Origin: Parcubacteria group bacterium GW2011_GWA2_50_10b
Lineage (GTDB): Bacteria > Patescibacteriota > Minisyncoccia > Phycocordibacterales > Zambryskibacteraceae
Reading direction: 5' to 3'
Assembly: GCA_001004085.1 (NCBI GenBank)
Contig: LCQJ01000001.1
Location: 1 to 22,948, forward strand
DNA: 22,948 bases
The notes under the pieces were generated by a model, which worked only from the letters and a program-made list of their open reading frames with translations, was not told the origin of the DNA and made no database searches. Shown piece after piece: positions 13,931 to 20,530 of this stretch. A program made the translations under genes and the position numbers. Each line of letters opens with the position of its first letter. Within the stretch, counting starts at the first letter, position 1.

Positions 13931-14902
13931 ATGAATATGCGTGATTCCCTACCAATCATCGAGCACCTTCTTCCCTTTCTTGATTACTGTGAAATAGAGA
14001 AAGGACTATCAAATAATACTCAAAAGAACTACAAGCAGTATCTCCTGCTCTTTACACGCTGGCTCGAAAAAACCGGCAACTCCAAACTCAAACCTCATGA
14101 GTTGACAGCGAAGCATGTCTGGGATTACCGCTTATATTTGGCTCGTACTTATAAGTCTCCTACTGGTGAATATTTAGGTAAGAAGTCGCAGAATTACTAT
14201 TTAATTGCCCTACGAGCCCTTCTGAATTACTTGGCCGAGCAGGATATCGAGTCTTTACCTTCTTCCAAGGTTAATTTAGCTAAACAGAAATCTGAAGAAG
14301 CCATTTCTTTTCTAGAAGTTCCAGATGTGGAAAAGATGCTTCAAATTCCAGACCTTAAAACTCCTGGTGGCCTACGTGACCGGGCTATCATGGAGCTTTT
14401 CTTTTCTTCCGGAATGCGTATTTCTGAACTTTTATCTCTTAATGTGGATCAGCTCTCATTTTTGAACGATAAAAGCACAAGCAGGACCTATGAACTTTCT
14501 ATCGTGGGTAAGGGGAAGCATATTCGCACCATCTTTATTTCGCCTCGAGCGGCTGAATGGTTACGTCAATATCTTAAGGCCCGACGTGATGTTTACAAAC
14601 CGCTCTTCATAAACTTCCGTTCTAAAGACGAAGATAATAATCGTCTCTCTCCCCGTTCGGTCCAGTCGATGATCTCTAGATGCGCGATGCTGGCTGGTAT
14701 CTCTAAAAAAGTCACTCCTCATACTCTGCGCCACTCTTATGCCACCGACCTCCTCTCTCATGGAGCGGACTTACGAAGCGTACAGGAGCTTCTAGGGCAT
14801 AAGAATGTGGCGACTACTCAAATCTATACCCATGTTACCAATAAGCGCTTACGTGATATCCATGAGAAATTCCATGGTGGCAGTGACCTCAAAAACAAAT
14901 GA
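13931..14902 (+). CDS. xerC: Tyrosine recombinase XerC/XerD
   Basis: This site-specific recombinase resolves chromosome dimers. The N-terminal SAM-like DNA-binding domain (about residues 5-95) includes LPFLDYCEIEKGLSNNTQKN. The catalytic residues are visible: Arg in SGMRISELLSL (about 161), HTLRHSYATDLLSHG (about 264-278), LLGHKNVATTQIYTH with His about 291 and the nucleophile Tyr about 299. The length of 323 aa is typical. The start is uncertain: ATG at 13931 or 13937 are best, and TTG at 13910 would add seven residues. TATAAT (13927-13932) lies right at the start. It is separated from pyrF by an AT-rich spacer with a DnaA box and followed by a terminator. A single Xer acting alone is common in small genomes. 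Confidence 0.9.
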   Translation: MNMRDSLPIIEHLLPFLDYCEIEKGLSNNTQKNYKQYLLLFTRWLEKTGNSKLKPHELTAKHVWDYRLYLARTYKSPTGEYLGKKSQNYYLIALRALLNYLAEQDIESLPSSKVNLAKQKSEEAISFLEVPDVEKMLQIPDLKTPGGLRDRAIMELFFSSGMRISELLSLNVDQLSFLNDKSTSRTYELSIVGKGKHIRTIFISPRAAEWLRQYLKARRDVYKPLFINFRSKDEDNNRLSPRSVQSMISRCAMLAGISKKVTPHTLRHSYATDLLSHGADLRSVQELLGHKNVATTQIYTHVTNKRLRDIHEKFHGGSDLKNK

Positions 14903-14919
14903 CTACTGTTGTATTAAAA

Positions 14920-14950
14920 CAACAAACCCCGCCGGAGGCGGGGTTTGTTG
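14920..14950. terminator. Bidirectional terminator between xer and the lysozyme-like gene
   Basis: A 14-bp perfect stem CAACAAACCCCGCC / GGCGGGGTTTGTTG with loop GGA lies between two convergent genes (stops at 14902 and 14956). Confidence 0.8.
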
Positions 14951-14955
14951 AGGAA

Positions 14956-15393
14956 TTATTTCCTAGCGATGTCGGACGAAGCGAATTTGGACCAGCAGGC
15001 CGAGGATGACATCCAGGGCTTGGCGCCGTACTTCTCATAGAGGTGTCGGGCGAAGGCCACATTGTCGTCGATGTCGTGCAGGTCGAGACCCATCTTTTCC
15101 GCCGTTTCCTCGTGATATAAGAGGTTAATCTGCATCACGCCGCGGTCGTAGGTATTCTTCTGCCCCCTCAAGACATTGCCTTTGGAATTGTAATGGCGGT
15201 TCTGGGACTCGCACTTGGCAATTTTAGCCATGAGCGGGATGTCCGCAAAATAGTCATTGAGGAATTTTTCGACGTTCTTGGGGTCCGAAATCGGCTGATA
15301 GTCTTCGGCGCGCACCTCTTTGGGTGTGAGCACCGTCATAACTGTCTCTTCCGCTTTGGTGTCCGGCATGGCAAGCGAGGTCATCGCCGGCAT
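14956..15393 (-). CDS. Secreted lysozyme-like / transglycosylase-like protein
   Basis: The core IAKCESQNRHYNSKGNVLRG (about residues 58-77) with Glu as likely catalytic residue, YDRGVMQINLLYHEETAEKM and DNVAFARHLYEKYGAKPWMS are the lysozyme-fold pattern of small transglycosylase-like proteins. It would act on peptidoglycan outside the membrane. The ATG at 15393 leaves out the signal peptide: the frame is open upstream and encodes LKPILPLTTLSLLVSFTSSA then AAV, a typical export signal. No ATG, GTG or TTG precedes that segment in frame; ATT (15453) or TTA (15474) are the candidate starts, otherwise a base error. A promoter (15540-15568) and a structured leader lie upstream. Confidence 0.75.
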   Translation of the reverse strand: MPAMTSLAMPDTKAEETVMTVLTPKEVRAEDYQPISDPKNVEKFLNDYFADIPLMAKIAKCESQNRHYNSKGNVLRGQKNTYDRGVMQINLLYHEETAEKMGLDLHDIDDNVAFARHLYEKYGAKPWMSSSACWSKFASSDIARK

Positions 15394-15474
15394 GACGGCA
15401 GCCGCAGAAGAAGTGAAGCTGACGAGAAGACTAAGGGTGGTAAGCGGTAAAATGGGTTTAAGATTAACTTTTAA

Positions 15475-15533
15475 TGTTGGGTGTCCGGTGCCGTAAGAGC
15501 TCCCCCAAATGAAAAGCCAGCTCTTGCTGACTT
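15475..15533 (-). promoter_or_regulatory. Structured leader with possible pseudoknot upstream of the lysozyme-like gene
   Basis: On the minus strand AAGAGCT (15525-15519) pairs with AGCTCTT (15501-15495) around a 17-base loop. TTGGG in the loop (15508-15504) can pair with CCCAA (15481-15477), giving an H-type pseudoknot just before the probable start of translation. It is a candidate cis-regulatory RNA; I do not recognise a known riboswitch class. Confidence 0.4.
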
Positions 15534-15539
15534 ATTAAT

Positions 15540-15568
15540 ATACTATCATATCTGACTCTTGATGTCAA
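15540..15568 (-). promoter_or_regulatory. Sigma70-type promoter of the lysozyme-like gene
   Basis: On the minus strand TTGACA (15568-15563), 17 bases, TAGTAT (15545-15540), with TGA before the -10. This predicts a start near 15533 and a leader of about 60-140 bases, depending on the start codon. Confidence 0.6.
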
Positions 15569-15596
15569 GCATTTAATGTGGTCTGCTAACAATAGA

Positions 15597-15614
15597 ATGG
15601 CTCTATAGAGCCAT
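15597..15614. terminator. 18-bp perfect palindrome, possible terminator of the upstream minus-strand gene
   Basis: ATGGCTCTATAGAGCCAT lies 73 bases beyond the stop of the gene at 15688-16092. On the minus strand it is followed by TCTATTGTT, weakly U-rich. Confidence 0.4.
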
Positions 15615-15642
15615 ATTTTGTGCCTTTCGATTGAACTCAAGG

Positions 15643-15665
15643 CACCCTGAGTTCGTCGAAGGGTG
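15643..15665. repeat. Dispersed TTCGAC-type palindrome, complete copy
   Basis: On the minus strand it reads CACCCTTCGACG then AACTCAGGGTG, an imperfect palindrome with CACCCT / AGGGTG ends. I recognise this as resembling a motif seen in many bacterial genomes; related copies are at 1774-1786 and 19365-19384. Confidence 0.55.
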
Positions 15666-15687
15666 AAACCCTTGTGATTTTATGGTC

Positions 15688-16092
15688 TTATTTCGGTTTA
15701 CAGTTGGCCGCCAAGGCGTATCCGGCGGCCTGCGCCGCGGCCGCGGAGGGGAAAACGAGCCTGTTTTCCGCCTTAATCTGCTTGGCACCCGGGCAATCGG
15801 GGTAATGGTACTTGCTACCGTTCTTGGAAGCGATCACGGGAGCTGAATTTTCAATTTTCGAATTATCAATTTTCACTAAATTTTCATTGGAAATTGGAAA
15901 TTGAGAATTGGAAATTTCCGGATTGTACTCAATCCGGATCGGTTCCCTATCCCCCACTATTGAGAGGCGGCCCAGGCCGAAGGAAAGCAGGGCCGTCAAA
16001 GTAATGACCAGGGCCAGGAAAAGCTTGCGGAAGAGCGGAAAGCGCTCTATATGGCCATCCTTGCCAAAGGAGAATTCTTCTGTTAAACTCAT
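15688..16092 (-). CDS. Single-span membrane protein with Ada-like metal-binding tail
   Basis: This 134-aa protein has a short cytoplasmic N-terminus, one membrane helix (LFLALVITLTALLSFGLG, about residues 25-42) and a linker. A C-terminal domain starts SKYHYPDCPGAKQIKAENRL (about 94-113) and ends with VFPSAAAAQAAGYALAANCK. The pattern with CPGA, NRL-F-S-A-GY and NCK resembles the small zinc-binding domain at the N-terminus of Ada, seen attached to membrane anchors in Parcubacteria. It is not a DNA-repair Ada protein, as the methyltransferase part is absent. The linker (SNSQFPISNENLVKIDNSKI) is encoded by GAAATTGG-type AT-rich repeats. Its start overlaps the rpmA promoter region, with TATAAT (16106-16101) 8 bases before the ATG. 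Confidence 0.7.
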   Translation of the reverse strand: MSLTEEFSFGKDGHIERFPLFRKLFLALVITLTALLSFGLGRLSIVGDREPIRIEYNPEISNSQFPISNENLVKIDNSKIENSAPVIASKNGSKYHYPDCPGAKQIKAENRLVFPSAAAAQAAGYALAANCKPK

Positions 16093-16100
16093 ACGGCTTA

Positions 16101-16108
16101 ATTATACA
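16101..16108. promoter_or_regulatory. Shared divergent -10 region between the Ada-like-tail gene and rpmA
   Basis: ATTATACA contains TATAAT on the minus strand (16106-16101, 8 bases before the ATG at 16092) and TATACA on the plus strand (16103-16108, 5 bases before the rpmA ATG). The two -10 boxes overlap, so only one polymerase can bind at a time. Confidence 0.5.
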
Positions 16109-16113
16109 CAGCC

Positions 16114-16392
16114 ATGGCACATAAAAAGTCAGCGGGTACAACTAAAAACGGCCGGGACTCCAATCCGAAATACCTCGGCATCAAAGTCACTCCGGGCGAC
16201 CGGGCCAAGGTCGGCTCCGTTCTCGTGCGTCAGCGCGGCACCGACGTGCTTCCCGGCGCTGGGGTATCCATGGGCAAGGACCACACTATCTTTGCTATGA
16301 AAGAGGGTGTCGTCTCGATGAGCCATAAAAGGAAAATTCACTTTGATAACAGCGTGGTTCGAAAAAAGGTTATTTCTGTTCTCCCTGCTTAA
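16114..16392 (+). CDS. rpmA: 50S ribosomal protein L27
   Basis: L27 sits at the peptidyl-transferase centre, with its N-terminal tail reaching the P-site tRNA. The start [20 protein letters not shown] is close to the consensus and needs no N-terminal cleavage, unlike the extended form of Firmicutes. [20 protein letters not shown] and [18 protein letters not shown] complete the family pattern at 92 aa. Its usual partner rplU (L21) is not next to it. It has a probably leaderless start. Its last 23 bases overlap the 3' end of rplI on the other strand. Confidence 0.95.
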   Translation: MAHKKSAGTTKNGRDSNPKYLGIKVTPGDRAKVGSVLVRQRGTDVLPGAGVSMGKDHTIFAMKEGVVSMSHKRKIHFDNSVVRKKVISVLPA

Positions 16393-16648
16393 TCTCCTGC
16401 CTAAACTTCTCTAGTGCCAGGTGTTTCTCCAGGCGCTTGGTTTCCTTTTCATTAATTATTCTTTCCTCCGCTGCCCTCTTGGCGTCACTTTGCTCTTTGA
16501 GTTGCTTGGCTTTGGCTATGCCGGCTTTATCAGCCACCACTGCCAGAGTTTTCGGTAAAAGGAAGTTCAGGGCGTAACCGTCGGAAACATTCTTTTCTTC
16601 AAACCGCTTCCCTACCCCTTTGACGTCTTTGAGCAAGATTACTTTCAT
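16370..16648 (-). CDS. rplI: 50S ribosomal protein L9, N-terminal domain only
   Basis: L9 binds 23S rRNA near L1. The N-terminal domain is well conserved: [20 protein letters not shown] and [18 protein letters not shown] charged helix follows (about residues 43-92), corresponding to the long connecting helix. The protein ends at 92 aa, whereas full-length L9 is near 150 aa, so the C-terminal rRNA-binding domain is absent. Reduced or missing L9 has been reported in parts of the CPR. The gene is convergent with rpmA and overlaps it by 23 bases. A TAGAAT lies 10 bases upstream of the ATG. Confidence 0.85.
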   Translation of the reverse strand: MKVILLKDVKGVGKRFEEKNVSDGYALNFLLPKTLAVVADKAGIAKAKQLKEQSDAKRAAEERIINEKETKRLEKHLALEKFRQEIKQGEQK

Positions 16649-16727
16649 CCCATTAGAAATTCTATTTTCATAATTTTACCATTACTTAGTGTTCGCTGAA
16701 TTTCTAACGGGATTCATGGGGCTTGTT

Positions 16728-17948
16728 TTATTGATTTAAAACTTCGAGCGCTTTGTCCATCTGCGGGTCTTTGCCGGCTTCGCGGTCGACGACAGTATAT
16801 TTAACCACGAAATCAGGCTCTATCCCTTTCTCCGAAATTGAAAGCCCGTTGGGCGTGAGCCATCGGGCGACGGTTACCTTAAGAGAAGTGTCCGAGGTAA
16901 TATCAACCAGCTCCTGCACCGAACCTTTACCGAAAGTGGTTTCCCCTATCAATTTTGCCCGGCCGTGTTCGACCAAGGCGCCGGCCAGAATTTCCGAAGC
17001 CGAAGCAGAGCCTTTATCTACCAGGATGGCAAACTTGAGATCATCACGGAAGATATCGTAGCCGCGGCTTCGGTAAACCTTCTCGGTCTTTCCCGGACCG
17101 AAGTCTTCTCTCACAATGACCTTGCTTGAAGGTAGAAACCAGCTGGCCATGTCGATGGCGGCCTCGAGATAGCCGCCGGGGTTGCCCCGCAGGTCCAAAA
17201 GCAGTTTGTCGTCGCCGGAGAGGATGAACTCGCGCAGCGCGTTTCTAAAAAGATTAGGCGACTGTTCGGAGAAGCTGTAGAGTTCGATAACGAAGACGCC
17301 GCCGGGGAGCGATTTGGTGTTGATGACGGGAATATCGATCACTTCGCGGATGACCGAGACATCGAAAGGGGTTTTGTTGCCGTTTCTAAATATGGTGAGT
17401 GTCACCTTAGTGCCTTTTTCGCCGCGGATAAGTTGGACTGCATCTTCGGTAGTTAGGCCGCTCGTTTCTTTGCCATCTATCTTTATAACCCGGTCACCGG
17501 CAAGTATTCCGGCTCTAAAGGCCGGAGAGTTTTTGAGCGGGGCGATGACGGTAATGGCGCCGTCCTGGGCGAGCACCTCCATCCCCACTCCTTCGAAGTT
17601 ACCGCGGATGTCGGAGGCGAACATTTCAGACTCGACCGGCGGGAAAAAGACGGTATAAGGGTCGTTGAGCGAGGCGGCGAGGCCTGCGATGGCACCCCAA
17701 ACTTTCTCCTGGTTGTCGACAGCCTCTTTGGTGGTCGAGGCAGGCACGTACTTTTCGTTGATGATGTTCCAGGCTTTCCAGAAAGGGGCGAAGTCGACTT
17801 GGGCCTCACTGCCGCCATCGGGATTTTCCACTCCGGTGGCTACGGAGGAAAGCGCCTTTTCTCCCGCCCGAAAGCCGGCGCCGTAGAAAGCCAAAGCGAT
17901 CAAAACTCCCACAGTGAGGAGAGCGCCGTGTTTTCTCAAGAATGCCAT
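16728..17948 (-). CDS. Carboxyl-terminal processing protease (S41 family, PDZ domain)
   Basis: This is a periplasmic/extracytoplasmic serine protease of the CtpA/Prc type, 406 aa. An N-terminal membrane anchor (about residues 9-26) is followed by a pre-domain and a PDZ domain (about 112-185, with FEGVGMEVL and AGILAGDRVIKIDGKE). The S41 catalytic domain has GNPGGYLEAAIDMASWFLP, the catalytic Ser in DKGSASASEILAGAL (about 313) and Lys in TFGKGSVQ (about 338). Such proteases trim exported proteins or regulate cell-wall hydrolases, which fits the many hydrolases here. It is divergent from the gene at 17987; both have extended -10 boxes within 7 bases of the start codon. Confidence 0.92.
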   Translation of the reverse strand: MAFLRKHGALLTVGVLIALAFYGAGFRAGEKALSSVATGVENPDGGSEAQVDFAPFWKAWNIINEKYVPASTTKEAVDNQEKVWGAIAGLAASLNDPYTVFFPPVESEMFASDIRGNFEGVGMEVLAQDGAITVIAPLKNSPAFRAGILAGDRVIKIDGKETSGLTTEDAVQLIRGEKGTKVTLTIFRNGNKTPFDVSVIREVIDIPVINTKSLPGGVFVIELYSFSEQSPNLFRNALREFILSGDDKLLLDLRGNPGGYLEAAIDMASWFLPSSKVIVREDFGPGKTEKVYRSRGYDIFRDDLKFAILVDKGSASASEILAGALVEHGRAKLIGETTFGKGSVQELVDITSDTSLKVTVARWLTPNGLSISEKGIEPDFVVKYTVVDREAGKDPQMDKALEVLNQ

Positions 17949-17955
17949 TCGTGAG

Positions 17956-17964
17956 ATTATAACA
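17956..17964 (-). promoter_or_regulatory. Extended -10 (TGTTATAAT) of the S41 protease gene
   Basis: On the minus strand it ends 7 bases before the ATG at 17948, with no ribosome binding site. It is part of a divergent pair with 17972-17980. Confidence 0.6.
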
Positions 17965-17971
17965 CCTTTTC

Positions 17972-17980
17972 TGTTATAAT
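17972..17980 (+). promoter_or_regulatory. Extended -10 (TGTTATAAT) of the 17987 gene
   Basis: It ends 6 bases before the ATG at 17987. The sequence is the same as the opposing element at 17964-17956. Confidence 0.6.
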
Positions 17981-17986
17981 AAAGTC

Positions 17987-18541
17987 ATGAAAAATGATTA
18001 CAAAGACTCGGTTGACGAGACTCAGGAAATTTTCCTCAGACTCGAGCAATACGATGACATTTTTTCGGACTTCGACATCAGACCGTATTCCCGGAGGGCT
18101 CTGTCGGCCGACTTTCTTAATGAAATCAAACGCGCCTCTTACGACAAGAGTAACGACGGCATAGAACTTGCCTTGTATGTGCCTGCCGCCGGGCGGCAAG
18201 TGTCAAAGGAGCCGGTCATAGCGGAGCGTTTATCGACTCATTTCAAAAAACACTTCCTGCTCATGCGCCAGGAGAAACGGAAAGTCATCGCGACTGGACT
18301 GGGCATGGTTGCCTTGGGTATTATATGCATGGTCTTGGCGACCCTTATCATCTTTGAAGACCCGGCCAATGACTTCTGGCTTTCCTTCCTGGTGGTCTTT
18401 CTGGAACCGGCCGCCTGGTTTCTTTTGTGGGAAGGCATGGACCAGATCGTGTTCACTACCAAGGATATGGGCCCCGAACTCAACTTCTACCGCAAAATGT
18501 CCCATTCCCGCGGGCGCATCATCTTCAAGTCTGGTTCATGA
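17987..18541 (+). CDS. Membrane protein of unknown function, two spans
   Basis: I do not recognise a named family in this 184-aa protein. The first 95 residues are charged and soluble, with IRPYSRRALSADFLNEIKRA in the middle. Two hydrophobic helices follow (VIATGLGMVALGIICMVLAT, about 101-120, and WLSFLVVFLEPAAWFLLW, about 130-147), then a soluble tail. Both ends are therefore predicted on the same side of the membrane. The stop overlaps the cysS start (ATGA), so the two are translated together. Transcription starts from an extended -10 directly before the ATG. Confidence 0.6.
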   Translation: MKNDYKDSVDETQEIFLRLEQYDDIFSDFDIRPYSRRALSADFLNEIKRASYDKSNDGIELALYVPAAGRQVSKEPVIAERLSTHFKKHFLLMRQEKRKVIATGLGMVALGIICMVLATLIIFEDPANDFWLSFLVVFLEPAAWFLLWEGMDQIVFTTKDMGPELNFYRKMSHSRGRIIFKSGS

Positions 18542-19761
18542 TCAAGCTCCACAATACTCTCTCCGGCAAACTCGAAGAATTTAAACCGATTAAAGCCGGA
18601 GAGGCTCGGATGTATCACTGTGGCCCGACGGTCTACGACTACGCCCACATCGGCAATCTGCGCTCATATGTTTTCGCCGACCTCTTGCGCCGCACTTTTG
18701 AGTTTTCGGGTTACGAGGTGACCCAAGTCGTAAACATTACCGACATCGGCCACCTCACTTCGGATGCCGACACCGGCGACGACAAGATGGTCAAAGGCCT
18801 CAAACGCGAAAATCTGCCACTCACGCTTGAAGGCCTCAAAGAGTTGGCAGACAAATACGAAAAAGCTTTTAAAGATGATCTTGTGGCACTTAACATCGAG
18901 AGGCCACAGCATTTCCCCCGCGCCACCGCCTATCTCACCCAGGAAATCGCGCTGATAAAGACTCTGGAGGAGAAAGGATACGCCTACAAACTGGCAGATG
19001 GCCTTTATTTCGACACCGGCAGATTGAAAAGTTACGGCAGGCTCGGCGGGCTCACTCCAATGAGCGAAAGCCAGGCCAGGGTCGGCGGAGCGGAAAAGAA
19101 AAGTCCGCGCGATTTCGTGCTCTGGAAGCTTTCGGCGGACAATCATCTCGGCTTCCACTCGCCCTGGGGCACGGGCTTTCCCGGCTGGCACATCGAATGC
19201 TCGGCCATGTCGCGCGCACTTTTGCATCAGCCTTTCGATGTCCACACCGGCGGCGTCGACCACATCCCGGTCCACCACAACAACGAAATCGCGCAGTCCG
19301 AGGCGGCTTATGACACCCCTCTGGCCAACTTCTGGCTTCATAACGAGTTTGTGACTGTCGCTGCCCCCTCGACTGAGCTCGGGGTAAACAAAATGGCCAA
19401 GTCCGAAGGCAATTTTATTACCCTGAAAGCTTTGCAGGAAAAAGGCTTCTCCCCGCTCGCCTACCGCTACTTTCTCTTAATGGCCCATTACCGCACCCCG
19501 GTCACTTTTTCCTGGGAAGCTTTGGAAGCGGCCAGCAACGCATTTGAAAAACTGAAGCGTTTCGTGGGGCCATTGAGCGCCATAAACGAGGTTGATGAAG
19601 CTTACAAAGCCAAATTTAAAGAAAAAATCGAAAATGATTTAAATACCGCCCAGGCCTTAGCGGTGCTCTGGACTTTGGTCAAAGACAAGGAAGTGACCCC
19701 GGAAAACAAGCTGGCCACTCTCCTCGATTTTGACAAAGTGCTGGGTTTAGGTTTGAAATAA
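18538..19761 (+). CDS. cysS: Cysteine--tRNA ligase
   Basis: This class I synthetase charges tRNA(Cys). Signatures are the zinc/HIGH block MYHCGPTVYDYAHIGNLRSY (about residues 22-41), GTGFPGWHIECSAMSRALL, HTGGVDHIPVHHNNEIAQSE and KMAKSEGN in place of KMSKS. I start it at 18538 because the ATG overlaps the upstream stop (ATGA) and gives the family N-terminus IKLHNTLSGK; an upstream ATG at 18427 would be only an open frame. About 407 aa is short (E. coli 461), with a reduced C-terminus. Before KMAKS there are extra residues AAPSTELG encoded by a TTCGAC-type palindrome (19365-19384). A poly-A run directly after the stop belongs to the minus-strand RNA candidate. Confidence 0.93.
   Translation: MIKLHNTLSGKLEEFKPIKAGEARMYHCGPTVYDYAHIGNLRSYVFADLLRRTFEFSGYEVTQVVNITDIGHLTSDADTGDDKMVKGLKRENLPLTLEGLKELADKYEKAFKDDLVALNIERPQHFPRATAYLTQEIALIKTLEEKGYAYKLADGLYFDTGRLKSYGRLGGLTPMSESQARVGGAEKKSPRDFVLWKLSADNHLGFHSPWGTGFPGWHIECSAMSRALLHQPFDVHTGGVDHIPVHHNNEIAQSEAAYDTPLANFWLHNEFVTVAAPSTELGVNKMAKSEGNFITLKALQEKGFSPLAYRYFLLMAHYRTPVTFSWEALEAASNAFEKLKRFVGPLSAINEVDEAYKAKFKEKIENDLNTAQALAVLWTLVKDKEVTPENKLATLLDFDKVLGLGLK
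19365..19384. repeat. TTCGAC-type palindromic motif inside cysS
   Basis: CCCCTCGACTGAGCTCGGGG has the same plan as the motif at 15643 (CCCTTCGAC...CTCAGGG). It encodes extra residues in the loop before KMAKS. Confidence 0.45.
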
Positions 19762-19847
19762 AAAAGCCGGGCAAGAAGATTTTTCTTGAGATCCTCCCGG
19801 GAGTCTAGCTCCTCAGATATTCGGGGCGGCATGCCCTCGAATGGACC
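19760..19847 (-). ncRNA. Candidate structured small RNA, minus strand, between cysS and the PaaX-like gene
   Basis: This is a GC-rich 88-base stretch in AT-rich surroundings. On the minus strand an extended -10 TGGTATTAT (19862-19854) predicts a start near 19847 (GGTCC). Hairpin 1 pairs ATTCG+GGGC with GCCC+CGAAT (one bulged A). Hairpin 2 is GGAG/CTCC. The 3' stem CCGGG/CCCGG with inner CAAGAA/TTCTTG is followed by TTTTTT, a good intrinsic terminator. No reading frame of note lies within. I do not recognise a known RNA family. It lies downstream of the PaaX/Cas2-like gene on the same strand, after palindrome site B. Confidence 0.5.
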
Positions 19848-19884
19848 AAAAATATAATACCACATATTACCTAACATTCCTACA

Positions 19885-19920
19885 TACATTATAAAAATCC
19901 TATAGGACGGAAATAATGTA
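19885..19920. repeat. CCTATAGG palindrome, site B
   Basis: TACATTAT - N6 - CCTATAGG - N6 - ATAATGTA, 36 bp, exactly symmetrical. Site C at 20531 has the same arms, core and spacing; the 37-base repeats differ at about five positions. The left arm contains ATTATA (TATAAT on the minus strand), so a -10 box is built into the palindrome. Confidence 0.85.
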
Positions 19921-19929
19921 GCTTTGAAT

Positions 19930-20496
19930 TTAAATTAAATCGAAATCCATGCGCAAAAAACGATCATTTTCTAACTGGTCAACTATCATGTAAAGCAGGT
20001 ATTTCCCTATGCCTAGGTCGGTTTTCATTAATCCTATAACATCTTCGCAATCATAGGGAAATACCCACACACTGTCTTGCAAGTGTTGGAATCCTGCCGC
20101 TTTTAAAATCTCCCGGGCCCTTGTCCGTAATCCCCTATTTTTCTCCGGTATATCGAATATAATCACTCTCCATTTTCTATCCCATTTTCTCGGCCTCCTA
20201 ATCTTATAACTAGACATTTGCCATTCATTTAAAGTCTTTTCTCCAGAAGCAGTAAGGGAATAATGGCCATTCTTGAACTCAACAAGCCCCTTCTGTCTTA
20301 AACGACTGGCTGCCGACCTTATTATTTCGCTCCGTCGTTGAGTGAAGGGGTAATCTATACCTGTGAGAGATTCGATGACTTGCCCTACTATTAATTCAGC
20401 ACCCAACCTTCCGCCAGAGGCCAGGGTCAGTAGAATCGCTTCTTGTATTTTCGTTTTCTTTACCGTTTGTTTATTAGTTTCTTCCAACTTACCCAT
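19930..20496 (-). CDS. PaaX-like transcriptional regulator with Cas2-like C-terminal domain
   Basis: In this 188-aa protein the N-terminal half (about residues 14-80) is a winged helix: ILLTLASGGRLGAELIVGQV, QRRSEIIRSAASRLRQKGLV and the wing EFKNGHYSLTASGEK. The C-terminal half (about 105-185) has the ferredoxin-like Cas2/PaaX core: WRVIIFDIPEKNRGLRTRAR, then EILKAAGFQHLQDSVWVFPY. Stand-alone proteins of this kind are often labelled Cas2, but there is no repeat array and no cas1 here, and the N-terminal HTH argues for a regulator. Two near-identical 36-bp palindromes lie on either side of the gene, the upstream one next to its promoter, so autoregulation is likely. A TATAAT ends 13 bases before its ATG. 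Confidence 0.78.
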   Translation of the reverse strand: MGKLEETNKQTVKKTKIQEAILLTLASGGRLGAELIVGQVIESLTGIDYPFTQRRSEIIRSAASRLRQKGLVEFKNGHYSLTASGEKTLNEWQMSSYKIRRPRKWDRKWRVIIFDIPEKNRGLRTRAREILKAAGFQHLQDSVWVFPYDCEDVIGLMKTDLGIGKYLLYMIVDQLENDRFLRMDFDLI

Positions 20497-20509
20497 TTTA
20501 TTTGTAGGT

Positions 20510-20515
20510 ATTATA
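20510..20515 (-). promoter_or_regulatory. -10 element of the PaaX-like gene
   Basis: TATAAT on the minus strand, 13 bases before the ATG at 20496. Site C (20531-20566) begins 15 bases further upstream, where a repressor or activator would act. Confidence 0.45.
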
Positions 20516-20530
20516 GTTAAATATCACTAA

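Noticed and set aside
18427..18537. N-terminal extension of cysS by 37 residues
   Set aside because: It overlaps a conserved-looking part of the upstream membrane protein gene, and the ATGA overlap at 18538 gives the normal CysS N-terminus.
18664..19341. 225-aa minus-strand frame inside cysS
   Set aside because: Antisense to highly conserved cysS motifs; no signal of its own.
19885..19920. Xer dif site
   Set aside because: dif has two 11-bp arms around a 6-bp centre; these sites have arms 20 bases apart and a strict CCTATAGG core.
19930..20496. CRISPR-associated Cas2
   Set aside because: The C-terminal half has the Cas2-like fold pattern, but there is an N-terminal winged helix, no repeat-spacer array and no cas1 in the window. 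PaaX-type regulator fits better.
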